A stretch of 64,000 nucleotides of DNA from Neostapfia colusana (Eukaryota; Streptophyta; Magnoliopsida; Poales; Poaceae). The DNA is taken from positions 72,375,683-72,439,682 of the forward strand of contig JASWHV010000001.1 of assembly GCA_030760725.1 (NCBI GenBank). The letters run 5' to 3'. The translations under genes and the position numbers were made by a program. The notes under the pieces are model-generated. The model was not told the origin of the DNA and searched no databases. It was given only the letters and a program-made list of their open reading frames with translations. Each line of letters opens with the position of its first letter. The first letter of the stretch is position 1. Positions 36,960-46,700 of this stretch are shown piece after piece.

Positions 36960-37713
36960 TGTAAGGGCCTCAGTTTTAACAACCATTTGCAGTGCTCATC
37001 ACCACACCACACACCTCATTTGAGCAAGAATGATGAACACAAATGAAGAGCAAGTAACAACTATCAACATGCTCATTAGAGAACAAACTCACACATTGCA
37101 AAAGTGGTATTTCCCACATGTGATATAGATGGGCTGGACATATGAAAACTCCTACACTTTGCTAAGGATGTCCATGCCAAGTTTCACCCAAATTCAAAAC
37201 CTTTTTGAGGTCATTTTGGGTATAGATAGGAGGAGGGCAGTTTGAAACCATATTCAAATTCAAACTGTTTTCACCCACTAAATTTGAAAGTGGAAGGCAT
37301 ATTCTTACTCAGCACATTTTTGTGAGCTCACACACCAATTTTCACTCCATTTGGAGTTGATCTTGACATGAGCTAAGGGGGAGAAATTTAAACTTTATTT
37401 GAATTTCAAACTGAACTTGTGCTGAAATTTATTCAAACCAAACCTCATTTGAACTTTGATCAATTCAAATGGCTCTTGGGTGAATAATTTGAATTGCCAA
37501 GGGTAGAATAGGGTTCACTGTTTACCACAGCTGTTAGGAGTAAATTTCAGAGGTTAAAAGAGGAGTGGGACCCACATGTCAGCCTCTGCCTCAAAACAAA
37601 CCGACTGAACCACAGTTCAGTCGGTTCCCGGCTGCTGTGAGCGCGTGCCACCGAAGGGGGCAGCCGGCGCCAGCTCCTGCTGCGTGCCCCAAGCCGGAGG
37701 CCAGCCGCCGGCC

Positions 37714-37721
37714 TATTTATT
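37714..37721 (+). promoter_or_regulatory. Possible E5 LTR TATA box
   Basis: TATTTATT in GGCCTATTTATTCCCTCCCC, kept at 49098-49105 in the 3' LTR; E6 has GAGTATTTACTC near 55616. If used, transcription starts about 750 bases into the LTR and the R-U5 part exceeds 3 kb. Confidence 0.5.
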
Positions 37722-37862
37722 CCCTCCCCGGCGTGCTTCAGTCACCATTTCCCCGAGCTACCGACGTGCACGACTGCTTTTCCACTGCCATCGCCGGCGC
37801 TCGAGCTCCTGCTTGATCAAGCCGATCGCAGCTCCCTCTTTCCACTCCAGGGTCCCAGCAAG

Positions 37863-38120
37863 GTACTAGAGACCTTCCTCCATCCTCCTTTTGCTAGAAG
37901 TCGATTGAAACCGAGTGCTATCGGCTGTGCCGAAAGATCAAACTCGGAACTGGAAACCGCCGCACCTCGGGCTCTCGTGGACAGCCCAACCTGGGCGTTG
38001 TCACGCCCGAGCCAAGGCACCCTTGGACGCGCAGGTGACCGGTGCTGCTCACCCCCGAGCCACAGCTCGAGTGGTTGCTCACCGGCGGCGAATTTCCACT
38101 TTTCCCCTTTCTGTGTGCAG
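37863..38120 (+). other. Possible intron in E5 LTR (GT-AG)
   Basis: Donor-like CAGCAAG|GTACTAG at 37862/37863 and acceptor-like CCCCTTTCTGTGTGCAG at 38120 with a pyrimidine-rich run. E6 has GCCGGTGCAG before the same AACCACCCTCGGGTACG-like sequence near 56018. Inferred from motifs only. Confidence 0.35.
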
Positions 38121-39510
38121 AACGACCTTCGGGTACGATTCTGTTTAATTCGTGCTCTAGAAAGGATTAGAGGGCCTCAGGCCACTCCCACACGAGCTAG
38201 ACACGGTGACGCACAAGTTGCCTTCACAACTCTGGGCCGGAAAACCTCTGTGCCCGGCGTAATTCAAGGTCTACTAATGGCGGAACGAACGGGGGGTATC
38301 GGGCGCACGGTGAGGACCTATTTCGGGCCTTCCCCGAGCTGCCCCGAGTTCATGTCGACCTTCCCTGAGGTCCACTGATGCTCCCCGACCGATTTCCCAA
38401 GTAGCTGAGGTACTAGGAGAGTCAGCCGACATGGCCGAAGTCGTTCCGATATGGCGGCTCGTCGCCGACCATGCTCCGGCCGTTGTCATGAGCAGCTGAC
38501 CCTCGGATCATGTTCCCCAAGTAAAAGTAGGCAGGGGCGGCCAGAATCAAGAAGTTTGGAGCTGTACAGCAGCCAGCGGCGAGCTCTCCGGCGAGGTCCC
38601 TCGGCGGCGGAGCGCGGGTGTCGCGAGGTTGAAGAAGGGGGTGGACCCCAGCTGTCAGCGGCCGATATTTTGAATCGGGATCCGGCTGCGGCCGGGATCG
38701 GGTGTGCTGGCGCGCAAAAGCCTTGTGGGCCGCGGTGTGCTGTCGCTTCGGCGTGCGACGCGTGTCCCCTGGGCCCACGCGCGGGTTTAAACTTTTCCTC
38801 GATTTTCAGATTTCCTTCAAACTTCAAATCCTTATAACTTTGGCTAGAAAGCTCCAAATCGAGTGAACCAAATTTTGCTGGATTCAGCTCTCTGAATACT
38901 TTCCAGAAAATCAAGTTTCACTTCATGAAATTCCTTAATTCTCCAGAATTAATTCCTTAAAGTTTAAACTGTTAGGAATTTTAACTGGAGAATCCTTTGG
39001 AGGACAATCCTGAAATTTTGCTGGGATGTTCACCAAAATATCCTTGAGCTACCATAAAAATTTCAGATCCATTTGAGCTCATTTAGTCCACCTAATGGTG
39101 TGATTAGTGAAACTGTCCCAGAGAAAATAGAAAATGTTCAGAAACATTTTCAGAATTTTTCTCTGAAATTGTTTAGCTCATATCTTTGGTTAGAGACTTC
39201 CAAATTAAGTGAAACCAACTCCATTAGAACCCTCTGAAAATCTAGTTTTCAGAAAGTCATAGTTTGTCTCATGAAAATTCCTAGAACACCCTAAGAGTTC
39301 CAATTAAGGTCAAGGACATAATTATTTGTGGAGGGCTCAAATGAGCTTTGCTGCAACTAAAACTTGACCAAGTCTCTGTTTAGGTTGTAACCAAGCCACA
39401 GTAAAAGTTTCACAGTCATTAGGTCTATCTAACAAGGGTTATAGACTTCACAACTTCAAAGTTAATACAAATGCATTTAAATTAATACATACATTGTTCT
39501 TATCATGTAG

Positions 39511-39591
39511 TCGCTAAGGTCGAGGAGGAACCCGAAGTCCTAGACTTCGTTACTCTGGAGGAACAGCTAGCCTACGACCAAGAGCAGCAAG
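39511..39591 (+). other. E5 LTR: coding-like 81-nt exon
   Basis: Lies between acceptor-like TTATCATGTAG and GC-type donor CAAG|GCAAGC. In phase it reads (V)AKVEEEPEVLDF with a Gln/Glu-rich end, and matches the E2 segment 23513-23593 in length, frame and the core PEVLDF, where codon differences are synonymous. The second copy in the 3' LTR is 50895-50975. An in-frame TAA lies just upstream without an ATG, so the segment would have to be joined to an upstream exon. Unknown product. Confidence 0.5.
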
Positions 39592-40443
39592 GCAAGCCCC
39601 GGTTTGCATTAACCTTTTTACAAATTTTTATTGTTTTGAGCACATACTTGTTTCCTTTGTTCTTTGCATTAGAGTCTTGATTGGAAACCCAACTGCACAG
39701 CCAAGAAAACCATGGGTTGGATTTAGGATTGCAAACCTCGTTAGCCACTGCATTGCTAGGATAGAGTAGGATTCGGTACAAGTCGAGTAGTAGGAACTAC
39801 TCGCGAGAATAGGCTAGAGGCACATCGCTCGGGTAGAGATAGCACATGAAACACATGGCAAGAAAATGAGACCGAGCGGAGAGTAAGGGCAGCAGGACTT
39901 TGGGGCCTGTGTTCTGTAGCTCCGCTTGTGTCGATTGAGGACCGAGCCGTGTGCGGGCCTGTTGAACAAGCTAGAACAGTACCGAAGACCTACCGGCTAT
40001 ATGGGAACCGGGAAACTGATGTAACTCGGGTAGCTGGGTATTGAGGCATTGCCCGTCGTTCAGAGGGTAGGTTGAGAGCTCGAGGTGTAAATCAGCTGGC
40101 GGCACAGAGATGCGCGTGCAGGGACCTCTTGCTCGGGACGATGGGACCGGTTCAATATTTGGCTAACGGGTGAAAGGTAGTCGCGTACGGCGTCCGTGAT
40201 GGTTGTTGTAGGCAACATCGAGTACGGGCGTACGTGACGGGTTGTTCGGGTAACCCTGCAGGTGTAAATCGATTATAATCGCCGTCCCTCACGGTCAGTG
40301 AGTACCACTTGTTCACTGTACCGTGACGTAGAAAGAATAGGCTAGTCACATGTTAAAATGTTGCTGATTGAAAGCTGGACATTGATTGTTAATGATATGC
40401 TGTAGCTTAGAGCTAACTAAAGTTCTTTTCAACTTTGGGCAAA

Positions 40444-40492
40444 GTACATGAGAGAAATGCGTTTCTTGTTTGATTGCGGCTCTCTCATGTAC
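40444..40492 (+). other. E5 LTR constant-loop hairpin
   Basis: Arms GTACATGAGAGA (40444-40455) and TCTCTCATGTAC (40481-40492) form a perfect 12-bp stem around a 25-base loop containing GCGTTTCTTGTTTGATTG. The same loop occurs with different but self-complementary stems twice in each E1 LTR and twice in E6. The 3' LTR copy is 51828-51876. Confidence 0.8.
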
Positions 40493-40680
40493 CTTAGCGT
40501 AAGGTTTCCACAACCTGCTGCTAAAACTTGAAAGTAAGGTTCTACTAATTAGGCGAGTCCTTGCAAATGATTTCTACCTCATGTAACCCATTACCCTCAT
40601 GTAGAAGTTCCATGTTTAGGTGAGACGGGTCAGACTTGCTGAGCCTTCGTGCTCACTGCTTGTGTTTGAAGCTTTTGCAG

Positions 40681-40769
40681 GGTTCTATGAGGAAGGGACT
40701 CCCGAAGAGGAGACGGAACCCCAGGAGGGGAACCCCGTCGAGTGGGAGTCGTGCACGCCGCAGAGTTAG
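40681..40769 (+). other. E5 LTR: coding-like C-terminal exon
   Basis: Follows acceptor-like GAAGCTTTTGCAG. Joined to 39591 it completes the codon G|GG and stays open to TAG at 40767-40769, reading GFYEEGTPEEETEPQ and ending VEWESCTPQS. The intervening intron (39592-40680) would be 1,089 nt. E2 gives the same phase and ends AEWEPYMPH. The 3' LTR copy is 52065-52153. Confidence 0.45.
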
Positions 40770-40890
40770 TGTGCGTGTGTGCTAGCAAGGACACGTTCGA
40801 GGGCTGAACGTGTACTTGATGCTTAGTCTACGCCCGCGAGTGTGGACTAAACGTATTTTGATGTAAGCAGGTTCATAAACTTGTTTATGT

Positions 40891-40896
40891 AATAAA
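40891..40896 (+). terminator. E5 LTR poly(A) signal
   Basis: AATAAA in TTATGTAATAAAATTTCCGC, about 40 bases before the terminal hairpin and about 105 before the LTR end; second copy 52275-52280. E1 and E6 have ATGTAATATGAT-like sequence at the same place. Confidence 0.65.
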
Positions 40897-41000
40897 ATTT
40901 CCGCTTCCGCTTTGTACCTTTGACGTGTGTTATACGGTGCTGTGCAACGCAGCACCCCTCAGCGTGATCCTGGCTCGACAGGACCAATGGGGTCGTGTCA

Positions 41001-42502
41001 GCGTTGGTATCAGAGCTCGCTTGAGGTTTAACACAGTACAAAGGTCTTCTTTTTCAAATATCCAGTGAGGAACGAGTTAGTAGCCCGTATAAGGATGTTA
41101 TTAGCATATAGAAAGTGGCATATTAACCTATTTGTTATGTCGGAAAATCGTGCATCTCGGGACGTTCATGTCTTGGGGGGTGCACGTAAGCGCTGTCCAC
41201 CAGTGCGCACAAGCTGAAGGGTGGAGCCCCACGGGTGGCAGGTAACCCGACCCGCTTTAGTATCCTCTACGACTCTTCATGTCGTTTGGGGTATTCGAGC
41301 AACGTCTGTCCCTGGCGTGCGTGGTGCAACATGGGAGACCCCGTCACGTGGTCTGAAACGTGAACACGTAACTCAAGGCGTGTTTGGCTTGAGAACATCC
41401 GGGCGAGTGATGACGGCCGGGTGTACAAACTGTATGGATTCCGGACTCGGTGTGTAGCCGAGTCTGATGATTGTTTGGGTTTCTGCAGGTAGCCTGACCA
41501 CGAAACGGTAGACGTGTAGCATTCGTGTGCGAGTGACGAGTAGTGCCACTGAACTAACGAAGCCGGCTAAGTCCGGTATAGGTTTCTTCTTTGTGAGGAC
41601 GTAGTACCGACATAATCTGGTGACGCATCGACGTCACACCCAACTAAATGAACAACTTCATTTAAAAATTTGAAGGTTTTGATCCAAAGTAGTAAAACTT
41701 GATGTAACTCCTTCCCTTGAACAGGATATTCAAAGCTAATAAGTTTTCAACTTATAGGATGTTAAGGACAGAGCACTCTGTTTTCAGCTAAATCAAGGCT
41801 GAAGTTAATCAGAGGTTAGAGGTTGAGTTCTTTCGAGGTTGGGGGTCGTATGATACATGTCTGGAAAGCTTTGGAGGAGCTTTACAACTTTTCTGTTGAG
41901 TTCCAGAGGTGTTTCATCCCTTAACCACTCGAAAAATGCAGTAGAGTTGAAACTGTCCAGGAAACAGGACGGAGCAAAGACTCTCTGTAGACTCTCTGTA
42001 AATTAAGCATAACTTCCTGCATAAAAATCCAAAAATAGAAAATGAGGTAGTTCTGGAAAGCTTATGAGATGGGTTACAACTTTGTGACAGAAAGTTTTGT
42101 CAGATTAGGAACAGAATTAACTGGGATTCTTGGATCAAATCAGTACCTAAGGCAGGGAGGTGCTGTCCAATTATTTCCAGATATTCTGTTAACTTGGACA
42201 TCTCATAACTTGTGAACCAGGACAGATCTTAGGCCAACCAAATACTTTCTGGAAAGCTATTGAAGTTAACTTTAACTTTGATGTTGAGCTCCAGGACTGG
42301 TTTTGCTTTTAACCTGGCCTAAATCAAATTGATATGGAGACTGGTCAGGGCTGTCATGGGAACAGCAGATCAGCAGTCAAATTTGTTTAAAAATTTGAAC
42401 TATGTTTCCAAGTTTTAGGGGTTCAATGACATATCTTATGTTATAACTCAATGGTTTACTGTTTAAATAAATATTTGACATTTCTCAAATATATTTTTAC
42501 AG
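41001..42502 (+). other. E5 leader
   Basis: Non-coding sequence between PBS and ORF0, partly alignable with the E1 and E6 leaders. It carries a donor-like TTTCTGCAG|GTAGCC (41488/41489). It ends ATTTTTACAG directly against the ORF0 ATG, an acceptor-like site with a T-rich run. Confidence 0.75.
41005..41016 (+). other. E5 primer-binding site
   Basis: TGGTATCAGAGC, exact initiator tRNA-Met complement, four bases after the LTR end. Confidence 0.95.
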
Positions 42503-43447
42503 ATGGCAGCAGATAAACGGTTGGAGAACGGGTGGGTAGTTTCCCACTGCTCTGACCGTAGCGGCTACCCGGAAGCATTGTGGCAAATGCTCCAATATTT
42601 CGGGTACAACCAGATGCCGCAATACTTCGCCAAGGAAGAAGGCGAAGAGGGGAACAAGACGTGGACGATCCATGTCGAGGTTCCTGCAGGACCTACGCCA
42701 CCCGGTTGGGTGCCATTCACCGTCACGGTGAGAGGAAGACAACCGGAAGGGATGTGGCAAGTGGCAGCCCGTGACACTATGTCACGATTCTGCCAACTAC
42801 ACGTGCAGGCTATGGAGGGCACACCATACGCACTCGTTCCGGTGGAGGGACGAGCTCAGCATGTGTGGGAAGAGAGGTACCTGGAGGCAACAGACCCGAG
42901 TTGCCCAAGGTACAACCCCGCGGAGGCAAATCTCAGTCTCCAAATGAGGGCGGGAAACGCTGTGATGAACAGCCAAGCTGTTCATACGGAGCATCTCGCC
43001 ACCAAGCTCAAGGAGAGCACAAGCCGTGGAGATCATTTCGAGGGTGCTCACAGTGCACTCCGCAATGTGCTCCTTCCGACGATCAAGCGATTGAATGAAC
43101 AACACAATCAGTTGCGTCGTCTGAAGAAGGCAAGGAAGAAGAGCCGTGTTGACATCGCGGCGTTGCAAGAGCTGGTGCAGACCCTAACCCAGCAGAATGA
43201 GGACCTTGCTCAAGAGCGAGACGACGCTATTGAGGAAGGACAAGGCTGGGAAGAGGACTACAACCAGGCTATGGACGAGGTGCATGCATTGCAGGACCTC
43301 GTGCCCCCGGTGTTGGGCATACCGGTGGTCTTGGGTCTTCCAGCCATGGGAGAGCCCGGAATGGGAGAAGAGGTGGTAGATCCAGAGCCACCAGCAGAAG
43401 TACCGGAGGAGGACGACCCACAGGAGGTCGAGTTCTACTCCGAGTAG
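42503..43447 (+). CDS. ORF0: extra retrotransposon protein of unknown function
   Basis: An intact 314-codon ORF (MAADKRLENGWVVSHCSDRS) between leader and gag. The N-terminal half (residues 1-150) looks globular with several Trp and aromatic residues and a WTIHVEVPAG segment. A coiled coil with a basic patch (LRRLKKARKKSR) spans about residues 180-265. The C-terminus is Pro/Gly-rich then strongly acidic (PEEDDPQEVEFYSE). No catalytic motif is recognised. An additional ORF ahead of gag is known, from memory, in the RIRE3/RIRE8 group; its role is not established. E1 and E6 lack it although flanking leader sequences align. The start is supported by CAG|ATG, which would place the ATG first on a spliced RNA. 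A coiled coil plus basic patch would suit RNA or Gag binding, but that is inference. Confidence 0.8.
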   Translation: MAADKRLENGWVVSHCSDRSGYPEALWQMLQYFGYNQMPQYFAKEEGEEGNKTWTIHVEVPAGPTPPGWVPFTVTVRGRQPEGMWQVAARDTMSRFCQLHVQAMEGTPYALVPVEGRAQHVWEERYLEATDPSCPRYNPAEANLSLQMRAGNAVMNSQAVHTEHLATKLKESTSRGDHFEGAHSALRNVLLPTIKRLNEQHNQLRRLKKARKKSRVDIAALQELVQTLTQQNEDLAQERDDAIEEGQGWEEDYNQAMDEVHALQDLVPPVLGIPVVLGLPAMGEPGMGEEVVDPEPPAEVPEEDDPQEVEFYSE

Positions 43448-43717
43448 GGGGTTACGGTTGCCAAGTAGGGCAGCTAGGGTAGCGTAACCCAACTTTTGTA
43501 ATCGGTGACCTGTCGTATAGACAGTAGCATAGGTATAGGTAGTGATGACATGAGCACGACTTCTCGGAGATCCGAGAATAATGTATCTTGTATAAAGTTT
43601 ATGCTTTATCAATATATGTGAATGTTGTGCAAGATAATCATGCGTCGCTTCAATACTACTGCTGTTTATGGAATTTGGAGAAGACATGTGCTAATTGCTG
43701 CTGTGTTGAATTTCAGA
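43448..43717 (+). other. E5 spacer between ORF0 and gag
   Basis: 270 bases. The last part (43650-43716) aligns with the sequence just before gag in E1 and E6 (TTTATGGAAT near 43666, CTGGAATAAATC or TATGGAATAAATC there). It ends TTGAATTTCAG|A before the gag ATG, an acceptor-like site conserved in all three elements. Confidence 0.65.
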
Positions 43718-46700
43718 ATGACGCGTACTCGTGCCAACCCTGATGTTGGAGGTACTAGCCAAGGGGGAGAAACCTCCCAACCACCTCCCGAGGACTCCTC
43801 GGGACAGCAGCAGCAACAGCAACAGCAAACACCGCCACCACCACTGCCAACGGTTACATTGGCCGACATTGTCGCAGCAATGGCGGGTTCACATCAGCAG
43901 CACACAGAGCTGCTGCAAACGTTAATTGCGAATACGTCTCGCCCAGAGAGACGTCAAGATCGTGAGGAGCGCCAACAGAGCTCCTACTCCGACTTCCTGG
44001 CGACTCATCCCCCTGTATTCTCAAGGGCGGATGAACCACTTGACGCGGACAACTGGCTCCGCGCCATAGAGATGAAGTTCGGGCTGCTCCAAATTAGCGA
44101 GCAGCGCAAGACTCAGTTCGCGGTCCAGCAGCACCAAGGATCCGCGAGCGCGTGGTGGGCCAACTTTTGTGCTTCACAACCCACCGACCGAGTGATGACC
44201 TGGGCGGAGTTCCGGACGGCCTTCAGGGCCTATCATATACCGCCCGGTTTGATGAAGAGGAAGACGCAGGAGTTCCTACACCTGCAACAATTGAGCCGAA
44301 ACGCGCTGGAATATTCCAGGGCGTTCAACGATCTCGCGCTCTACGCGTCGTATCACGCAGATACGGACGAGAAGCGGCGGGACCATTTTTACCAGGGGCT
44401 TAACCCGGTCCTGAAGGACAAGTTGGCGATGTTCAATCGCGGCAGCCTCAACGACATCATTGATGCTGCGATTGTTCAGGAGGACTCCAGCAAGGAGTTG
44501 GCGGCGGCAGAGCGAAAGCGAAGCGCGCCGCAGAGCAGCGGAGAAGGAGGCAGTCCTTCTCAGAAGTTTCGGATGGTGAATCGCCCACCATCAGGTCCGC
44601 GCTGGCAACCACCACAGCGGTCGATGCCATTCCGCAGTCGGCCGTACTCTTCACCGGCATTCTGGCCGGCACTGCCAGCACCACCGCAACAACAACAGCA
44701 GCAGCGGGCGATGCCGCGTGCGTTTGCACCTCCGCAACGCATGCCGGGCTTTCGTCCCCCGAGTACTCCACCAGCAGCGGCCACATGTTACAAGTGTGGT
44801 CGTCCAGGACACTTCGCGAGCAGTTGCCCGGAGAGGCAAGGCGGCGGAGTGGCACCACAATTTCCGGGGAGGAATCAACCCCGGAACCCTACTAATGCGC
44901 GGCGGGCGAACCCTAGGCCCGGTACTGTCCACCAGCTTGCCATTGAGGACGTGCCGGAGGGCGAGCCAATCCTTGCGGGTATGTTCCAACTCCACCAGCA
45001 TCCCGCTATAGTACTGTTTGATTCAGGCGCCACGCATAATTTTATTAGCCAAGCTTTCATTGCTAAACACAGCTTGCCAATACTACCCACCGATAGTCCA
45101 TATTTAATTTGTTCACCGGGTGGGAAGATTTCAGCAAGTGTAATGGTCTCCAAAGCACCATTATGCTTAGCGGGTAGAGTGTACCCCACGTCTTTCATTA
45201 TCTTAGAGGGGCAGAAGGTCGATGTCATCCTAGGGATGTCGTGGTTAACCCGCCACGGCGCTGTTTTAGACACCGTCCTTCGAGTCGTGCACTTAAACTC
45301 AGAGGTGCACGGTTCTCACTCATTATTTCTGGACAGTCCAGAAATAAAACTTCCAAGTGTATATCAAGCCACCACCATCAGATTGGAAGACATTCCAGTG
45401 GTCCGAGAGTTCCCGGATGTATTCCCGGACGATTTGCCGGGGATGCCACCCGATAGAGAGGTGGAGTTCAAGATTGAACTTGCACCGGGGACCATGCCAA
45501 TATCCCAAAGGCCGTACAAGATGGCGCCCAAGGAGTTGGCTGAACTGAAGACTCAACTCACGGACCTTCTGGAGAAGGGTTTTATTAGGCCGAGCTCCTC
45601 CCCATGGGGCTGTTCGGCATTATTTGTCAAGAAGAAGGATGAAACGTTGCGGCTTTGCGTGGACTACCGTCCATTAAATGCCGTAACCATCAAGAACAAG
45701 TACCCGTTGCCACGGATCGACATGTTGTTTGATCAGTTGGTCGAAGCGAAGATCTTTTCCAAGATGGATTTAAGATCCGGGTACCATCAGATTAAGATAA
45801 GGGCGGAGGACATCCCAAAGACAGCTTTCTCGACAAGGTACGGACTTTATGAGTACCTGGTCATGTCCTTCGGCCTCACCAATGCTCCAGCTCACTTCAT
45901 GTACTTAATGAACTCGGTGTTCATGCCGGAGCTGGACAAGTTTGTCGTGGTCTTCATCGACGACATCCTGGTATATTCCAAGTCGGAGGAAGATCACAAG
46001 AAACATCTGCGTATAGTCTTGCAACGGCTGCGGGATCACAAGTTATACGCAAAGTTCAGCAAATGCGAGTTTTGGATATCGCAAGTGCCTTTCCTCGGGC
46101 ATATCATCTCAGCGGAGGGTATCGCTGTGGACCCAAGCAAGATCACACAAGTGCTGAATTGGAAATCCCCGAGAACTGTTCACGAGGTACGGAGTTTCCT
46201 CGGACTCGCGGGATATTATCGGAGGTTCATTCCGAACTTCTCGAAGATTGCCAAGCCAATGACAGAGCTGCTGAAGAAGGCTACCAAATATGTTTGGAGT
46301 CCAGCATGTGAAGCAGCATTCAAGGCTTTAGTCAAGCACCTGACATCAGCACCGGTTTTGGCGCAGCCAGACACAACAAAACCGTTCGATGTGTACTGCG
46401 ATGCATCCGGCATTGGGCTCGGATGTGTGCTGATGCAAGACCGAAGAGTGGTCGCGTATGGATCACGGCAGCTTAGGAACCATGAGCAAAATTATCCAAC
46501 TCACGATTTGGAGCTCGCTGCCGTGGTACTTGCACTAAACATGTGGAGGCACTACCTACTCGGTAACCTCGTACATTTATATACCGACCACAAGAGCCTC
46601 AAGTACATATTCACTCAGAAGGAGCTGAACATGAGGCAACGAAGATGGTTAGAACTGATAAAGGATTACGAGATAGAGATCCATTATCATCCGGGCAAGG

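Larger units (their letters stand above)
36960..41000 (+). mobile_element. E5 5' LTR
   Basis: TGTAAGGGCC to GGTCGTGTCA, 4,041 bp. It has an AT-rich start, a TATA-like site at 37714, a GC-rich block to about 38790, AT-rich sequence with hairpins at 39784-39803, 40444-40492 and 40936-40956, and AATAAA at 40891. The 157-codon ORF at 37905-38378, repeated in the other LTR, has no counterpart in related LTRs and is not called as a gene. Confidence 0.95.

Noticed and set aside
37905..38378. 157-codon ORF in E5's 5' LTR, repeated at 49289-49762
   Set aside because: It is duplicated only because LTRs are duplicated; it lies in GC-rich sequence, and E2, E1 and E6 show no matching frame.
42797..43687. 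Minus-strand ORFs of 123 and 167 codons over ORF0
   Set aside because: Antisense to an intact ORF with consistent composition; no recognisable domain.
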